A stretch of 64,000 nt of DNA from an uncultured Pelagibacteraceae bacterium (GTDB taxonomy: Bacteria > Pseudomonadota > Alphaproteobacteria > Pelagibacterales > Pelagibacteraceae), in NCBI GenBank assembly GCA_902523185.1, contig CABYYJ010000003.1:41190-105189 (forward strand), written 5' to 3'. Position numbers and translations under genes: made by a program. Positions 9,643 to 20,253 of the stretch are shown one piece after another. A model generated the notes under the pieces. That model saw only the letters and a program-made list of their open reading frames with translations. It did not search any database and was not told the origin of the DNA. Every line of letters starts with the position of its first letter. The first letter of the stretch is position 1.

Positions 9643-10518
9643 CTAGAAAATTTTATTTATTTTAATTCTCTTAAAATTTTCTAAAAAATTCTCTTTGTTT
9701 CTAAAAGAGATTATAAAATTAGTTAAATTTAATGTTAACAGAAAAAAACTTAAAAAGATAAAGTATAAATTATAGTTATCGAAGAGTAAAAAATATGAAA
9801 CTAAAAAGTAAAAAGAAGATATAAAAAAAATTCTTTCTTTAAGTGCAGAAAAAACTTTCAAAGCATGAAAAATTAAGCCAAAAAAATTCATTTTTGACTT
9901 ACCTCCAAATCTTTTTTCTCTATCAGCATTTATAAAATTGAGATTATTAACATTATTTGATAAGGTAGGTGGATAAGCACTCCATAACTCATTTTGAGTG
10001 CTAACTTTTTTTAAATCTACAAAATTTAAGAGACTAAAATTCCCGAATCTAATTTTTTTATAAGAAAACATGATTATTAATAAACAATATAATTCATAAA
10101 AAATCTTGAACCAAAATGGTTCTTTTCTCTGCCCCCTCCTCACAGCGATAGAATTTTGAGGTGAAATGTTACTTAAATTTATCAACTTAATTATGATGTT
10201 AGGGTTATCCTGGCCATCTGAGTCTATAATTATTGTTTTAATTTTTTTTTTGTAAAATTTATTCAAATATTTAATACCAATAGCGATTGCTCTTTGGCTG
10301 CCTACATTTTTATACAAAGATATAATACTTATCTTGCTTGCCATTTTACACCTATATTTTTTCGGATTATATTTTTGAGTAGAGCAATCATTAATTATTA
10401 TTAGCTCAAATTTAGTTTTTAATTGATTTTCAAAAACTTTGTTTATCTTTTTTAATAATCTACTTAAGTTTTTCCAGTCATTGTAAACAGGTGTAAGAAT
10501 TATAATTTTTGCTTTCAT
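9643..10518 (-). CDS. GT2 glycosyltransferase with C-terminal membrane helices (DPM1/GtrB-like)
   Basis: A 291-residue protein with a GT-A fold. It starts IIILTPVYNDWKNL, has LIIINDCST at the nucleotide site, the metal-binding DSDGQD (about 99-104) and a downstream RRGQR basic motif. Residues about 230-275 form two hydrophobic helices, as in polyprenyl-phosphate mannose/glucose synthases. It likely transfers a nucleotide sugar to a lipid carrier for envelope glycans. The convergent neighbour is the putative GT-C protein (9-base gap); sucC is divergent, 41 bases away. It interrupts the mdh-sucC gene order common in alphaproteobacteria. Confidence 0.82.
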   Translation of the reverse strand: MKAKIIILTPVYNDWKNLSRLLKKINKVFENQLKTKFELIIINDCSTQKYNPKKYRCKMASKISIISLYKNVGSQRAIAIGIKYLNKFYKKKIKTIIIDSDGQDNPNIIIKLINLSNISPQNSIAVRRGQRKEPFWFKIFYELYCLLIIMFSYKKIRFGNFSLLNFVDLKKVSTQNELWSAYPPTLSNNVNNLNFINADREKRFGGKSKMNFFGLIFHALKVFSALKERIFFISSFYFLVSYFLLFDNYNLYFIFLSFFLLTLNLTNFIISFRNKENFLENFKRIKINKIF

Positions 10519-10559
10519 TATGGATTAATTTAAATTTTATGATAGTAATATCAACTAAA

Positions 10560-11723
10560 ATGAACATTCACGAACATCAAGCAAAAAAAATTCTAAGAGA
10601 TTTTGGAGCACCTGTTTCAAATGGGATTGTAATTACGTCTGTAGACGAGATACAACAAAAAATTTCAAGCCTTACCGGTAAGACTTTTGTTTTAAAAGCC
10701 CAAATTCATGCAGGTGGTAGAGGTAAAGCGGGGGGTGTTAAAATAATTAAAGATATCCAAGAATTGAAAATAGCCGCAAAAGAAATGATGGGTAAAATAT
10801 TAGTGACCCACCAGACCGGGCCACAAGGAAGAGAGGTAAAGAGACTTTACGTCGAAGAGGCCTCGGAAATTGAAAAAGAGTTTTATTTGTCATGTATTAT
10901 AGATAGAGAAAGTTCAAAAATAGCTTTCATAAGCAGTACACAAGGAGGCATGGATATAGAAAAGGTTGCGATTGAAACTCCAGAAAAAATTAAAACTATA
11001 AAGATTGATCTTAAAAATGAGGGTCCAAATGACGATGAAATCGACAAAATTATTTCATCATTTAATTTTAATTCCAATCAAAAAAAAGATGCAGTAAGTT
11101 TAATTAAATCTCTTTACAAAATAATAGTAGAAAAAGATGCTACGCTCATAGAAATAAACCCATTGATAATTACAAAAACTGGAAAAATTATCTGTTTGGA
11201 TGCCAAAATGAATTTTGATGAAAATTCTATTTTCAGAAGACCAGAAATTCTAGCATTGAGAGATCTAAACGAAGAAGATCCAGCAGAAATTGAAGCAAGT
11301 AAACATGATTTAGCTTATATAAAATTAAATGGCTCAATAGGATGCATGGTTAATGGCGCAGGATTAGCAATGGCAACAATGGATATTATAAAATTATTTG
11401 GCAAAGAACCAGCTAATTTCTTAGATGTAGGAGGGGGAGCCTCTAAAGAAAAGGTTACTGCAGCTTTTAAATTAATCTTAGCTGATAAAAATGTTAAAGG
11501 AATACTCATAAATATATTCGGCGGTATAATGAGATGTGATGTGCTAGCACAAGGCGTAGTAGAGGCAGCAAAGCAAGTAAATCTATCTGTACCGTTAGTT
11601 GTAAGATTAGCAGGAACAAATTTTAAGGAGGGAAAGGAAATTCTAGAAAAATCTAATCTTAAAATTTTATCTGCATCAGATTTGAACGATGCTGCAAAGA
11701 AAATAGTTGAAGCTATAGAGTAA
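10560..11723 (+). CDS. sucC: Succinyl-CoA synthetase (ADP-forming) beta subunit
   Basis: ATP-grasp subunit that makes succinate and ATP from succinyl-CoA. The ATG at 10560 starts MNIHEHQAKKILRDFGAPV, the canonical N-terminus, giving 387 residues (E. coli has 388). The frame is open back to 10509, but that extension overlaps the divergent glycosyltransferase and lacks family similarity. The motifs AQIHAGGRGKAGGVK and GGGASKEKV are present near the N- and C-terminal parts. It abuts sucD with no spacer. Confidence 0.96.
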   Translation: MNIHEHQAKKILRDFGAPVSNGIVITSVDEIQQKISSLTGKTFVLKAQIHAGGRGKAGGVKIIKDIQELKIAAKEMMGKILVTHQTGPQGREVKRLYVEEASEIEKEFYLSCIIDRESSKIAFISSTQGGMDIEKVAIETPEKIKTIKIDLKNEGPNDDEIDKIISSFNFNSNQKKDAVSLIKSLYKIIVEKDATLIEINPLIITKTGKIICLDAKMNFDENSIFRRPEILALRDLNEEDPAEIEASKHDLAYIKLNGSIGCMVNGAGLAMATMDIIKLFGKEPANFLDVGGGASKEKVTAAFKLILADKNVKGILINIFGGIMRCDVLAQGVVEAAKQVNLSVPLVVRLAGTNFKEGKEILEKSNLKILSASDLNDAAKKIVEAIE

Positions 11724-12599
11724 ATGTCTATTTTAATTAATAAAAATACAAAAGTAATTTGCCAAGGATTTACTGGAACTCATGGCACCTTTCACTCTGA
11801 GCAAGCTTTAAGATATGGAACAAAGTTAGTAGGGGGAGTTACTCCCAAAAAAGGTGGGCAAATGCATCTCGATTTACCCGTCTTTAATACTGTTCAAGAA
11901 GCAAAAGAAAAAACTTCTGCAGATGCAACCATGATCTATGTTCCACCGAAATTTGCTGCAGAAGCTATAATTGAAGCTATCGATGCAAAAATTAAGTTAG
12001 TTGTTTGTATAACTGAAGGTATTCCGCTAGTAGACATGCTGAAAGTCAAAAAAAATTTAAATAATAGCAAGACTAGATTAATTGGTCCTAACTGTCCTGG
12101 TATAATCACTCCTGAGGAGTGCAAAATCGGCATAATGCCAGGCAATATTCATAAAAAAGGATCAGTTGGAATAGTTTCAAGATCAGGGACTTTGACTTAT
12201 GAAGCTGTTGCACAAACTTCTTCTAACAAAATGGGACAATCAACTTGTATAGGTATAGGCGGTGATCCAATAAATGGAACAAATTTTATTGATTGTTTAG
12301 AACTTTTCCTAAAAGATGACCAAACAAAGTCAATAGTTATGATTGGTGAAATTGGAGGAACAGCAGAGGAGGAAGCAGCCGAGTTTTTAAAAAAAGAAAA
12401 AGTAAAAAAACCAATGGTTGGGTTTATTGCTGGTTTGACAGCACCCCCCGGTCGTAGAATGGGTCACGCAGGAGCCATAATTTCAGGTGGCAAGGGAGGA
12501 GCAGAGGACAAAATAGATATTATGAAATCTGCAGGAATTACAATATCAAAATCTCCAGCAGATATTGGCAAAACTTTATTCAATAAACTTAATGGTTGA
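11724..12599 (+). CDS. sucD: Succinyl-CoA synthetase alpha subunit
   Basis: Carries the phosphorylated histidine and binds CoA. The 291 residues begin with [17 protein letters not shown], typical for SucD. The active-site histidine lies in [16 protein letters not shown] (His248), and GPNCPG is intact. Translation probably couples to sucC (stop and start abut). A 29-base spacer separates it from sucA. Confidence 0.97.
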   Translation: MSILINKNTKVICQGFTGTHGTFHSEQALRYGTKLVGGVTPKKGGQMHLDLPVFNTVQEAKEKTSADATMIYVPPKFAAEAIIEAIDAKIKLVVCITEGIPLVDMLKVKKNLNNSKTRLIGPNCPGIITPEECKIGIMPGNIHKKGSVGIVSRSGTLTYEAVAQTSSNKMGQSTCIGIGGDPINGTNFIDCLELFLKDDQTKSIVMIGEIGGTAEEEAAEFLKKEKVKKPMVGFIAGLTAPPGRRMGHAGAIISGGKGGAEDKIDIMKSAGITISKSPADIGKTLFNKLNG

Positions 12600-12628
12600 T
12601 TTTTTACTATTTGTGTTAAAATATAATA

Positions 12629-15520
12629 ATGTCCTCTGCAGATAATAACATCACATTTAAAAAAACCTCTTTTCTTTCTGGAATTAACGCAGAATTTATA
12701 AATCAATTTTATTCAGATTATTTGGAAGACCCCGATTCAATACCTTTGGGTTGGAAAAAATTTTTTGAAGGTTTAAGCGAGGACGAAAAACTTGTTTTAA
12801 ATGACCTTAAAGGACCGAGCTGGTCTCCTGAAAAAAAAATTAAAAATAAGAATATCTTAAAATCGCAAATCGTAGTAGATAAAGCAAAATCAGAAGATAC
12901 TGGGTCACTATCAATCAAACAAGCTTCAAAAGACTCAGTAAGAGCGATCATGCTCATTAGAGCCTATAGAATAAGAGGACACCTAATTGCAAACTTAGAT
13001 CCATTGTCTCTTCAAAAAAAAGATGAACACCCTGAATTAAAACCAGAAAGTTACGGTTTTACAAATAAAGACTATCAACGAAAAATATTTTTAGATGGAG
13101 TCCTTGGTCTGCAATATGCTAATCTAACTCAGATACTTAAAATCCTAAAAAAAACTTATTGTTCTACAATTGGATACGAATTCATGCATATGGGCGATCC
13201 CGATGAAAAGGCCTGGATCAGAAATAGAATAGAAGGTCCAGAAAAAGATATTTCTTTTACCAAAAATGGAAAAAAGGCAATTTTAAATAAGATTATTCAA
13301 GCCGAAGTGTTTGAAAAATATTTGCATGTTAAATTTGTAGGAACAAAGAGATTTGGATTGGATGGAGGAGAGTCTTTAATTCCTGCTTTAGAGCAAATTA
13401 TCAAAAGAGGAGGATCTCTTGGAGCTAAGGAAATTAAAATTGGAATGCCTCATAGAGGGAGATTAAATGTACTTGCAAATGTTATGGGAAAACCATTTAA
13501 AGCAATATTTAGTGAATTTTTTGGAAAATCAGTAAGCGCAAGTAAGGATTTTGAAGGCGATGTTAAGTACCACCTTGGAGCTTCTTCTAATAGAGAGTTT
13601 GATGGTAACTCAGTACATATAAGTTTAACAGATAACCCATCTCATCTTGAGGCTGTTAATCCAGTGGTTTTGGGTCAAGTCAGAGCTAAGCAGTTTTTTC
13701 ATAAAGATAAAAAAAGACAGAAAGTAATCCCAGTTTTGATGCATGGCGACGCAGCTTTTGCTGGCCAAGGTATAGTTGCAGAGTGTTTTGCTATGTCAGG
13801 TTTACCAGGACATAATATTGGTGGGACAATACATATTATTGTTAATAACCAAATAGGATTTACTACAGCCCCAAGGTTTGCGCGTTCATCTCCATACCCA
13901 TCTGATGTCGCGAAAATTGCTCAAGCACCTATTTTTCATGTTAATGGTGATGATCCAGAAGCAGTAGTCCATTGCGCAAAAATTGCCACTGAATATCGAC
14001 AAAAATTTAATCGAGATGTAGTTATCGATATGGTTTGCTACAGACGGTTTGGCCACAACGAGGGAGATGAACCATCTTTTACGCAACCACTCATGTATAA
14101 GAAAATTAAAGATCATCCAACCACACTCACGCTATACGGGCAGAAGCTTAGTCAAGAGGGGTTAACATCAGAAGAAAAATTAAAACAAAATAAATTTGAT
14201 TTTAAAAATTTTTTAGAAAAAGAATTTGATGCATCAAAAAATTATAAGTCTGAACTAAAGTGGTTTGAAGGTGCTTGGTCGCGTTTTAAACCAGGTTTAG
14301 GTAAAGACAAAAGAGGAGCGAGCGGTGTTGAAAAAAATAAATTAGTTCAAATTGGAAAAAAAATTTTTAAAATACCAGTCAATTTTCAAGTTCATAAAAC
14401 TTTAGAGAAAATATTTAAATTTAAGCATCAAATATTTGAAGACTCAGGCAAAATAGATTGGTCTACTGCAGAAATATTAGCATTTGGAACATTATTAACT
14501 GAAGGATTTTCAGTAAGATTGTCCGGACAAGACTCGGGAAGAGGAACTTTCAGTCAAAGACATGCTGTTCTTAGAAATCAAGATAATCATGATAGATATA
14601 TTCCTTTAAACAATATTCAATCCCAGCAGAAGAATATAGAAGTAATTGATAGTTTGTTATCTGAGTTTGCAGTCTTAGGTTTTGAATTTGGATATTCCCT
14701 ATCTGAACCTGAGACACTTGTTCTTTGGGAAGCACAATTTGGAGATTTTGCAAATGGCGGACAAGTTATAATAGATCAATTTATTACTTCAGGTGAGTCT
14801 AAATGGGGAAGAGCAAGTGGTTTAGTAATGCTTTTACCTCATGGCTATGAAGGCCAAGGCCCCGAGCATTCATCTGCGAGACTTGAGAGATTTTTGCAGC
14901 TTTGTGCAGGTGAAAATATTCAAGTTGTAAATTGCACTACTCCATCAAATTATTTTCATGTTTTGAGAAGACAAATGCATAGGGAATTTAGAAAACCCCT
15001 TGTTATAATGACACCAAAGTCCTTACTAAGGCATAAAAGATGTGTTTCAAGTATTTTAGAGTTTTCTACAAAAAGTACTTTTCACAGAGTTCTAGAGGAC
15101 GATGCCTATCAAAAAGAGAATAAATTAATTTCTCTTAACAAAGATGGAAAAATTAAACAAGTAGTCATGTGCTCAGGAAAAATATACTATGATCTGATCG
15201 AGGAACGTGAAAAAATTAAAAATAGAGACACCGTGTTTGTTCGCCTAGAACAACTTTATCCTTTTCCTGCTAAAACTTTAGCCAATACTTTGAAAAGATA
15301 TAAAAAAGCTAAATTTATTTGGTGTCAAGAGGAACCAAAAAATATGGGTGCTTGGAATACTGTAAGGAATTACTTAGATAGAACATTAGAAATGATAAAT
15401 TTTAATGATATAAGTGTTAAATATATTGGCAGACCAGCCTCATCTTCAACTGCGACTGGAAATGCAAATAAACATCTTGCACAACAAAAAGAAATATTAG
15501 AAAAGATACTGAAAGATTAA
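12629..15520 (+). CDS. sucA: 2-oxoglutarate dehydrogenase E1 component
   Basis: Thiamine-diphosphate-dependent decarboxylase of the 2-oxoglutarate dehydrogenase complex. The 963 residues include the N-terminal E2-binding stretch (INQFYSDYLEDPDSIPLGWKKFF region), PHRGRLNVLANVMGKP, the ThDP segment around HGDAAFAGQGI and NNQIGFTT, and YRRFGHNEGDEPSFTQP. Length is standard. It abuts sucB, which supplies the matching E2. Confidence 0.97.
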   Translation: MSSADNNITFKKTSFLSGINAEFINQFYSDYLEDPDSIPLGWKKFFEGLSEDEKLVLNDLKGPSWSPEKKIKNKNILKSQIVVDKAKSEDTGSLSIKQASKDSVRAIMLIRAYRIRGHLIANLDPLSLQKKDEHPELKPESYGFTNKDYQRKIFLDGVLGLQYANLTQILKILKKTYCSTIGYEFMHMGDPDEKAWIRNRIEGPEKDISFTKNGKKAILNKIIQAEVFEKYLHVKFVGTKRFGLDGGESLIPALEQIIKRGGSLGAKEIKIGMPHRGRLNVLANVMGKPFKAIFSEFFGKSVSASKDFEGDVKYHLGASSNREFDGNSVHISLTDNPSHLEAVNPVVLGQVRAKQFFHKDKKRQKVIPVLMHGDAAFAGQGIVAECFAMSGLPGHNIGGTIHIIVNNQIGFTTAPRFARSSPYPSDVAKIAQAPIFHVNGDDPEAVVHCAKIATEYRQKFNRDVVIDMVCYRRFGHNEGDEPSFTQPLMYKKIKDHPTTLTLYGQKLSQEGLTSEEKLKQNKFDFKNFLEKEFDASKNYKSELKWFEGAWSRFKPGLGKDKRGASGVEKNKLVQIGKKIFKIPVNFQVHKTLEKIFKFKHQIFEDSGKIDWSTAEILAFGTLLTEGFSVRLSGQDSGRGTFSQRHAVLRNQDNHDRYIPLNNIQSQQKNIEVIDSLLSEFAVLGFEFGYSLSEPETLVLWEAQFGDFANGGQVIIDQFITSGESKWGRASGLVMLLPHGYEGQGPEHSSARLERFLQLCAGENIQVVNCTTPSNYFHVLRRQMHREFRKPLVIMTPKSLLRHKRCVSSILEFSTKSTFHRVLEDDAYQKENKLISLNKDGKIKQVVMCSGKIYYDLIEEREKIKNRDTVFVRLEQLYPFPAKTLANTLKRYKKAKFIWCQEEPKNMGAWNTVRNYLDRTLEMINFNDISVKYIGRPASSSTATGNANKHLAQQKEILEKILKD

Positions 15521-16867
15521 ATGTCAGAAAAAATTACAGTTCCTACGCTTGGCGAATCAGTCACAGAAGCTACAGTTTCAAAATGGCTTAAGTCGCAAGG
15601 AGATAAAGTTATAGCTGATGAACCAATAGTGGAATTAGAAACTGATAAAGTTAATGTTGAAGTTCCAGCTCCTTCAAATGGTATACTAGGAAGCATTGCA
15701 GTTAAGGTTGGAGAAACAGTAAACGTTGGTTCATTATTGGGCATAATAAACGATAATTCAGCTAAAATAGAGAGTGCATCAAAAGAAATTAAAAATTACA
15801 ACCCTCCAAAAAAGAAGATCCAAAAAGAACCAAAATTGTTTGATGAAGATAAATCAATTCCAATTGGTAAAGTGGAAACAAATATAAAAACTCAAAGTCC
15901 AATTTTAAAATTAGAAAAAGAGAGTATCCAAGACAATGAAGAACCGCTAATATTAGAACAAGTACATACCGAAAAAAAAATAAAAAAAAATATTCAAGAT
16001 ATTAAAAAAGAAACTACTCTATCTCCGGCAGCTAGAAAGATCGCCCAAGAGGCAAAGATTGACTTGACTAAAGTTGAAGGTACTGGAAAAAACGGTGTAA
16101 TTTTAAAAGAAGATGTAATGAGTTTAATGGGAACAAAACCATCTCCATCTGAGAGAAAAATAAAACATGGTCCTGAAGAAAGAGTCAAAATGACAAGGTT
16201 GAGACTTACAATTGCTAAAAGATTGAAAGAAGCTCAAGAAAATGCCGCGATGTTAACTACTTTTAATGAGGTTGATATGAGTGAAGTCATGTTAATGAGA
16301 AACCAATATAAAGAAGAGTTTCAAAAAAATTATGGTGTTAAACTTGGATATATGTCTTTTTTTGTTAAGGCATGTGTGATCGGACTCAAAAATTTTCCTG
16401 CTGTAAACGCTGAGATACAAGGTGATGAAGTAGTTTACAAAAATTATTATAATATTAGTATTGCAGTTGGCACCGACAGAGGTTTAGTGGTACCAGTGCT
16501 ACGAGAAACTGATGAAATGTCGTTTGCTGAAATCGAGAAAAATATTGGACTACTTGGTGAAAAAGCTAGAGATGGAAAAATTACTATAGAAGATTTACAA
16601 GGAGGAACTTTTACAATAACTAATGGAGGAATATACGGCTCAATGATGTCTACACCCATCTTAAATCCACCTCAATCTGCTGTTTTGGGAATGCACAATA
16701 TCATTCAAAGACCAGTTGTTATTGACGGAAATATTGAGATAAGACCAATTATGTATTTGGCTCTATCTTATGATCACAGAATAATTGATGGAAAAGAAGC
16801 AGTTTCATTTTTGAAAATTGTAAAAGAGTCTCTTGAGCAACCTAAGAGGCTATTTTTAAACATTTAA
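15521..16867 (+). CDS. sucB: Dihydrolipoyl succinyltransferase (2-oxoglutarate dehydrogenase E2)
   Basis: Transfers the succinyl group from E1 to CoA. The 448 residues hold one lipoyl domain (residues 1-75, lipoyl-Lys in [11 protein letters not shown]), a long charged Lys/Glu-rich linker (about 85-165), a peripheral-subunit-binding domain ([19 protein letters not shown], about 167-200) and the acyltransferase domain ending in [13 protein letters not shown]. Lys-rich stretches replace the Ala/Pro-rich linkers of GC-rich relatives, in keeping with the base bias. It sits between sucA and lpd, one base before lpd. Confidence 0.96.
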   Translation: MSEKITVPTLGESVTEATVSKWLKSQGDKVIADEPIVELETDKVNVEVPAPSNGILGSIAVKVGETVNVGSLLGIINDNSAKIESASKEIKNYNPPKKKIQKEPKLFDEDKSIPIGKVETNIKTQSPILKLEKESIQDNEEPLILEQVHTEKKIKKNIQDIKKETTLSPAARKIAQEAKIDLTKVEGTGKNGVILKEDVMSLMGTKPSPSERKIKHGPEERVKMTRLRLTIAKRLKEAQENAAMLTTFNEVDMSEVMLMRNQYKEEFQKNYGVKLGYMSFFVKACVIGLKNFPAVNAEIQGDEVVYKNYYNISIAVGTDRGLVVPVLRETDEMSFAEIEKNIGLLGEKARDGKITIEDLQGGTFTITNGGIYGSMMSTPILNPPQSAVLGMHNIIQRPVVIDGNIEIRPIMYLALSYDHRIIDGKEAVSFLKIVKESLEQPKRLFLNI

Positions 16868-16868
16868 T

Positions 16869-18269
16869 ATGGATAATTTTGATTTAGTTGTTATCGGTGG
16901 CGGTCCTGGTGGCTATGTTTGTGCAATTAGAGCTGCTCAACTGGGTTTAAAAACAGCATGTGTTGAGTCAAGAGGAGCTTTAGGTGGGACTTGTTTAAAT
17001 GTAGGATGCATTCCTTCGAAAAGTCTACTTAATCTATCTGAAAATTTTCAAAAAGCAAAAAAAGATTTTAATCAACAAGGAATCGAAATTGATGGGATTA
17101 AGCTAAATATTGAAAAAATGATGTCAAACAAAAATAAATCAGTTCAAGTTTTGACAAAAGGTGTTGAATTCTTATTTAAAAAAAATAAAGTAACTTATAT
17201 AAAAGGAAAAGGTGTTCTTTTTTCAAAAAATGACATCGTCGTATATGATAATAATAAAAAAAATAGCTATAAGGCCAAAAATATTGTAATCGCAACCGGT
17301 TCAACTGTTGCATCCTTGCCTGGTATTGAAATAGATGAAAAAAATATAATTTCTTCCACTGGTGCTCTATCACTAAATAAGGTACCGCAGAAATTAGCGG
17401 TGATAGGTGGAGGGTATATTGGACTTGAGATGGGGTCAGTTTGGTCTAGGCTAGGTTCAGAAGTTACTGTAATAGAATATCTTGAAAATATTACACCTGG
17501 GATGGACAGAGAAATTTCTAATGAATTCAAAAAAATTTTAACAAAACAAGGTATTAAATTTAAAATGGGATCAAAAGTAAATTCAATTAAAAGCTTAAGT
17601 AATGGCGTATCGATAAACTATACAGATATTAAAAATTCAAAAGAGGAAACCTTGGAATTTGATAAAGTGTTAGTATCAGTTGGTCGTAAACCTTACACAG
17701 AAGGTTTGAATTTAACAAAAATTGGCGTTAAAAAAGATAATAAAGGAAGAATAGAAGTTAATGAAAAATTACAAACATCTATTAAAAACATATACGCTAT
17801 AGGCGATGTGATTAAAGGACCAATGCTTGCACATAAAGCAGAGGAGGAAGGTATAGCAGTAGCAGAGATATTAGCAGGCCAGGCAGGCCATGTTAATTAT
17901 GATGTAATTCCTGGAGTAATTTATACCTCACCAGAGGTAGCAACAGTTGGAAAAACTGAAGAGCAATTAAAGAGTGAGAACAAGGTATATAAAGTTGGGA
18001 AATTTCCTTTTTTAGCTAATTCTCGGGCAAAAGTGAATAATGAAACAGAGGGATTTGTGAAAATTCTAGCTGACAGTAAAACAGATAAAGTTTTGGGAGT
18101 GCATATTATAGGCCCACATTGTGGAGATATGATAGCAGAAATGGCTTTGGCAATGGAATTTGGTGCCAGCGCGGAAGATATTGCAAGAACCTGCCATGCG
18201 CATCCTACTCATACTGAGGCAATAAAAGAAGCAGCTTTAGCTGTTGATAAAAGACCAATTCATTTCTAA
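16869..18269 (+). CDS. lpd: Dihydrolipoyl dehydrogenase (E3)
   Basis: Reoxidises dihydrolipoyl groups with NAD. The 466 residues have the FAD motif GGGPGG (10-15), the redox disulfide in GGTCLNVGCIPSK (Cys42, Cys47), a second nucleotide site GGGYIGLEMG, and the C-terminal active-site HAHPTHTEAIKEA. It is the only lpd in the window; the aceEF genes lack their own, so it may serve both complexes (inference). Last gene of the sucAB-lpd unit, 28 bases before priA. Confidence 0.97.
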   Translation: MDNFDLVVIGGGPGGYVCAIRAAQLGLKTACVESRGALGGTCLNVGCIPSKSLLNLSENFQKAKKDFNQQGIEIDGIKLNIEKMMSNKNKSVQVLTKGVEFLFKKNKVTYIKGKGVLFSKNDIVVYDNNKKNSYKAKNIVIATGSTVASLPGIEIDEKNIISSTGALSLNKVPQKLAVIGGGYIGLEMGSVWSRLGSEVTVIEYLENITPGMDREISNEFKKILTKQGIKFKMGSKVNSIKSLSNGVSINYTDIKNSKEETLEFDKVLVSVGRKPYTEGLNLTKIGVKKDNKGRIEVNEKLQTSIKNIYAIGDVIKGPMLAHKAEEEGIAVAEILAGQAGHVNYDVIPGVIYTSPEVATVGKTEEQLKSENKVYKVGKFPFLANSRAKVNNETEGFVKILADSKTDKVLGVHIIGPHCGDMIAEMALAMEFGASAEDIARTCHAHPTHTEAIKEAALAVDKRPIHF

Positions 18270-18297
18270 TTAAAAAAAATTCAAATACTATTGCTTT

Positions 18298-20241
18298 ATG
18301 AAAGCACAAGTATTGTTGCCGAAAGTTTTCAATTATCCCTTTACTTATAACTCAAACACTGAGTGTAAAATTGGAGATTTAGTAGAAATTCCTTTTGGCT
18401 CAAAAAGAGAAATAGGAGTAATCTGGAAAAATAATTATACTGAGCCTAAAAATCTGAAGCTAAAAAAAATTTCTAAAATTACCGAATACTCTATTGACAG
18501 AAAATTAGTTGATTTTATTGAATGGTTTTCCTCTTATAATATGGTTTCCATGGGTCTAGTCTTAAAAATGGTAATCGGTGGGACAGATAAATTTATAAGA
18601 ATTAAAGATAGTTTAATAAAGATCAAAAAAAAAAAAATTAAAAAATTCAAGTTAAATGAGGAACAAAATACAGCCCTTGAGTATCTTCAAAAGGTAAATA
18701 ATAAGTTTGATGTCTCTGTTTTACAGGGTACAACAGGGTCAGGAAAGACTTTAGTTTATTTTCAAAGAATTAAAAAAATTATTGAGAAAAATGAACAAGC
18801 TTTGGTTCTATTACCAGAAATTTTTTTAACAAACGATTTTAAGTCAAGATTTGAGGATTATTTTGGCTTTGAACCCGCAATTTGGCATTCAAAAATTACT
18901 CCAAAGCAAAAAAGAATTATCTGGCAAGGAATCATAAATAATAGGATTAAAATACTAGTTGGAGCTAGATCAGCTTTGCTCTTACCTTTTAAAAAACTTG
19001 GATTAATTATTGTTGATGAAGAACATGACACTTCCTACAAACAAGATGAGGGCGTTATCTATAATGCAAGGGATATGGCTATTTCACGAGCAAAATTCGA
19101 AAATATCCCAATACATCTTGTAACTGCGGTTCCATCAATTGAAACATTTAAAAATGTTTGTAGCAAAAAATATAGACATATAAAAATTTTAAAAAGATAT
19201 AATGATATCCCTTTACCTAAAACAAAAATAATAAATCTTAACTTAAAAAAACTAAAAAAAAGATCTATCGCTGATGATACAATAAATTTAGTAAAAAAAT
19301 ATTTAGAGGATGGTAATCAAGTTTTATTCTTCCTTAATAGAAGAGGCTATGCTCCTTACCTTGTATGCAAAAATTGTGGTTTAAAACAAGTTTGTTCTAA
19401 TTGCTCATTATATCTTACGTTCCATAAAATAAAGAATAAAGCTATTTGTCATCACTGTTCTTTTGAAAAAAAAATTGAGTCAAAATGCAAATTAGAAGGT
19501 CAATGTGATTTTATTATGTATGGACCAGGAGTCGAAAAGATATTTTCAGAGATTAAAGATATTTTTCCAAGTAAAAAAATTAAAATTTTTTCTAGTGATT
19601 ACTTAAAAAAAAAAGAAGTAGTAAAGAAATTTTTTAAAGAAATTAAAGATAATAAAATTGATATATTAGTTGGAACACAAATGATTTCAAAAGGTTTTAA
19701 TTTTCCAAAATTAAATTGTATAGTAGTTGTTGACGCAGACTTTTCTGGAAGAGGATACGATCTAAGATCCACTGAAAAAAATATTCAACTTTACCAACAA
19801 TTAAGCGGTAGAGCAGGAAGATTTAGTAAAGACTCAATAGTAATTTATCAAACCTTAACACCTGAAGATTTGACACTTAATAAACTTATAAAAGACAGGT
19901 CTGAAGAGCTTCTAGCTAATGAATTAATTTTGAGAAAAAAAAACAAACTACCTCCATTCTCCAGATTAATTGCAGTAATAATATCCTCTAAAGATAGAGG
20001 CTTAAGCTTACAAGGCGCAAGAGAAATCAAAGTAAAATTAGATCAAATCAATGATTTACAAGTTTTAGGTCCAGTAGACTCTCCGTTACTAAAGATTAAA
20101 AAAAATTTTAGATCGAGACTGCTTATTAGGTTTAATAATCAATTTTTATTACAAAAAAAAATCTCAAAGTTAATAAATGGGCTAAAAATCTCACCAAAAA
20201 TTAAACTTACGGTTGATGTTGATCCAATCAATTTTGCATAG
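18298..20241 (+). CDS. priA: Primosomal protein N' (replication restart helicase PriA), shortened
   Basis: DNA helicase that reloads the replisome at stalled forks. The 647 residues are shorter than the usual 730 or so. Walker A is GTTGSGKT (144-151), Walker B is DEEH (240-243), and QLSGRAGR is motif VI. Cysteines 357/360, 366/369 and 384/387 form CxxC pairs, but the fourth pair is Cys397 and Cys403 with five residues between. The usual SATPS motif reads TAVPS at about 276-280. These look like lineage changes in a functional enzyme. It precedes the ATP synthase genes, with an 81-base spacer. Confidence 0.92.
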   Translation: MKAQVLLPKVFNYPFTYNSNTECKIGDLVEIPFGSKREIGVIWKNNYTEPKNLKLKKISKITEYSIDRKLVDFIEWFSSYNMVSMGLVLKMVIGGTDKFIRIKDSLIKIKKKKIKKFKLNEEQNTALEYLQKVNNKFDVSVLQGTTGSGKTLVYFQRIKKIIEKNEQALVLLPEIFLTNDFKSRFEDYFGFEPAIWHSKITPKQKRIIWQGIINNRIKILVGARSALLLPFKKLGLIIVDEEHDTSYKQDEGVIYNARDMAISRAKFENIPIHLVTAVPSIETFKNVCSKKYRHIKILKRYNDIPLPKTKIINLNLKKLKKRSIADDTINLVKKYLEDGNQVLFFLNRRGYAPYLVCKNCGLKQVCSNCSLYLTFHKIKNKAICHHCSFEKKIESKCKLEGQCDFIMYGPGVEKIFSEIKDIFPSKKIKIFSSDYLKKKEVVKKFFKEIKDNKIDILVGTQMISKGFNFPKLNCIVVVDADFSGRGYDLRSTEKNIQLYQQLSGRAGRFSKDSIVIYQTLTPEDLTLNKLIKDRSEELLANELILRKKNKLPPFSRLIAVIISSKDRGLSLQGAREIKVKLDQINDLQVLGPVDSPLLKIKKNFRSRLLIRFNNQFLLQKKISKLINGLKISPKIKLTVDVDPINFA

Positions 20242-20253
20242 GCTAAAAATTGC

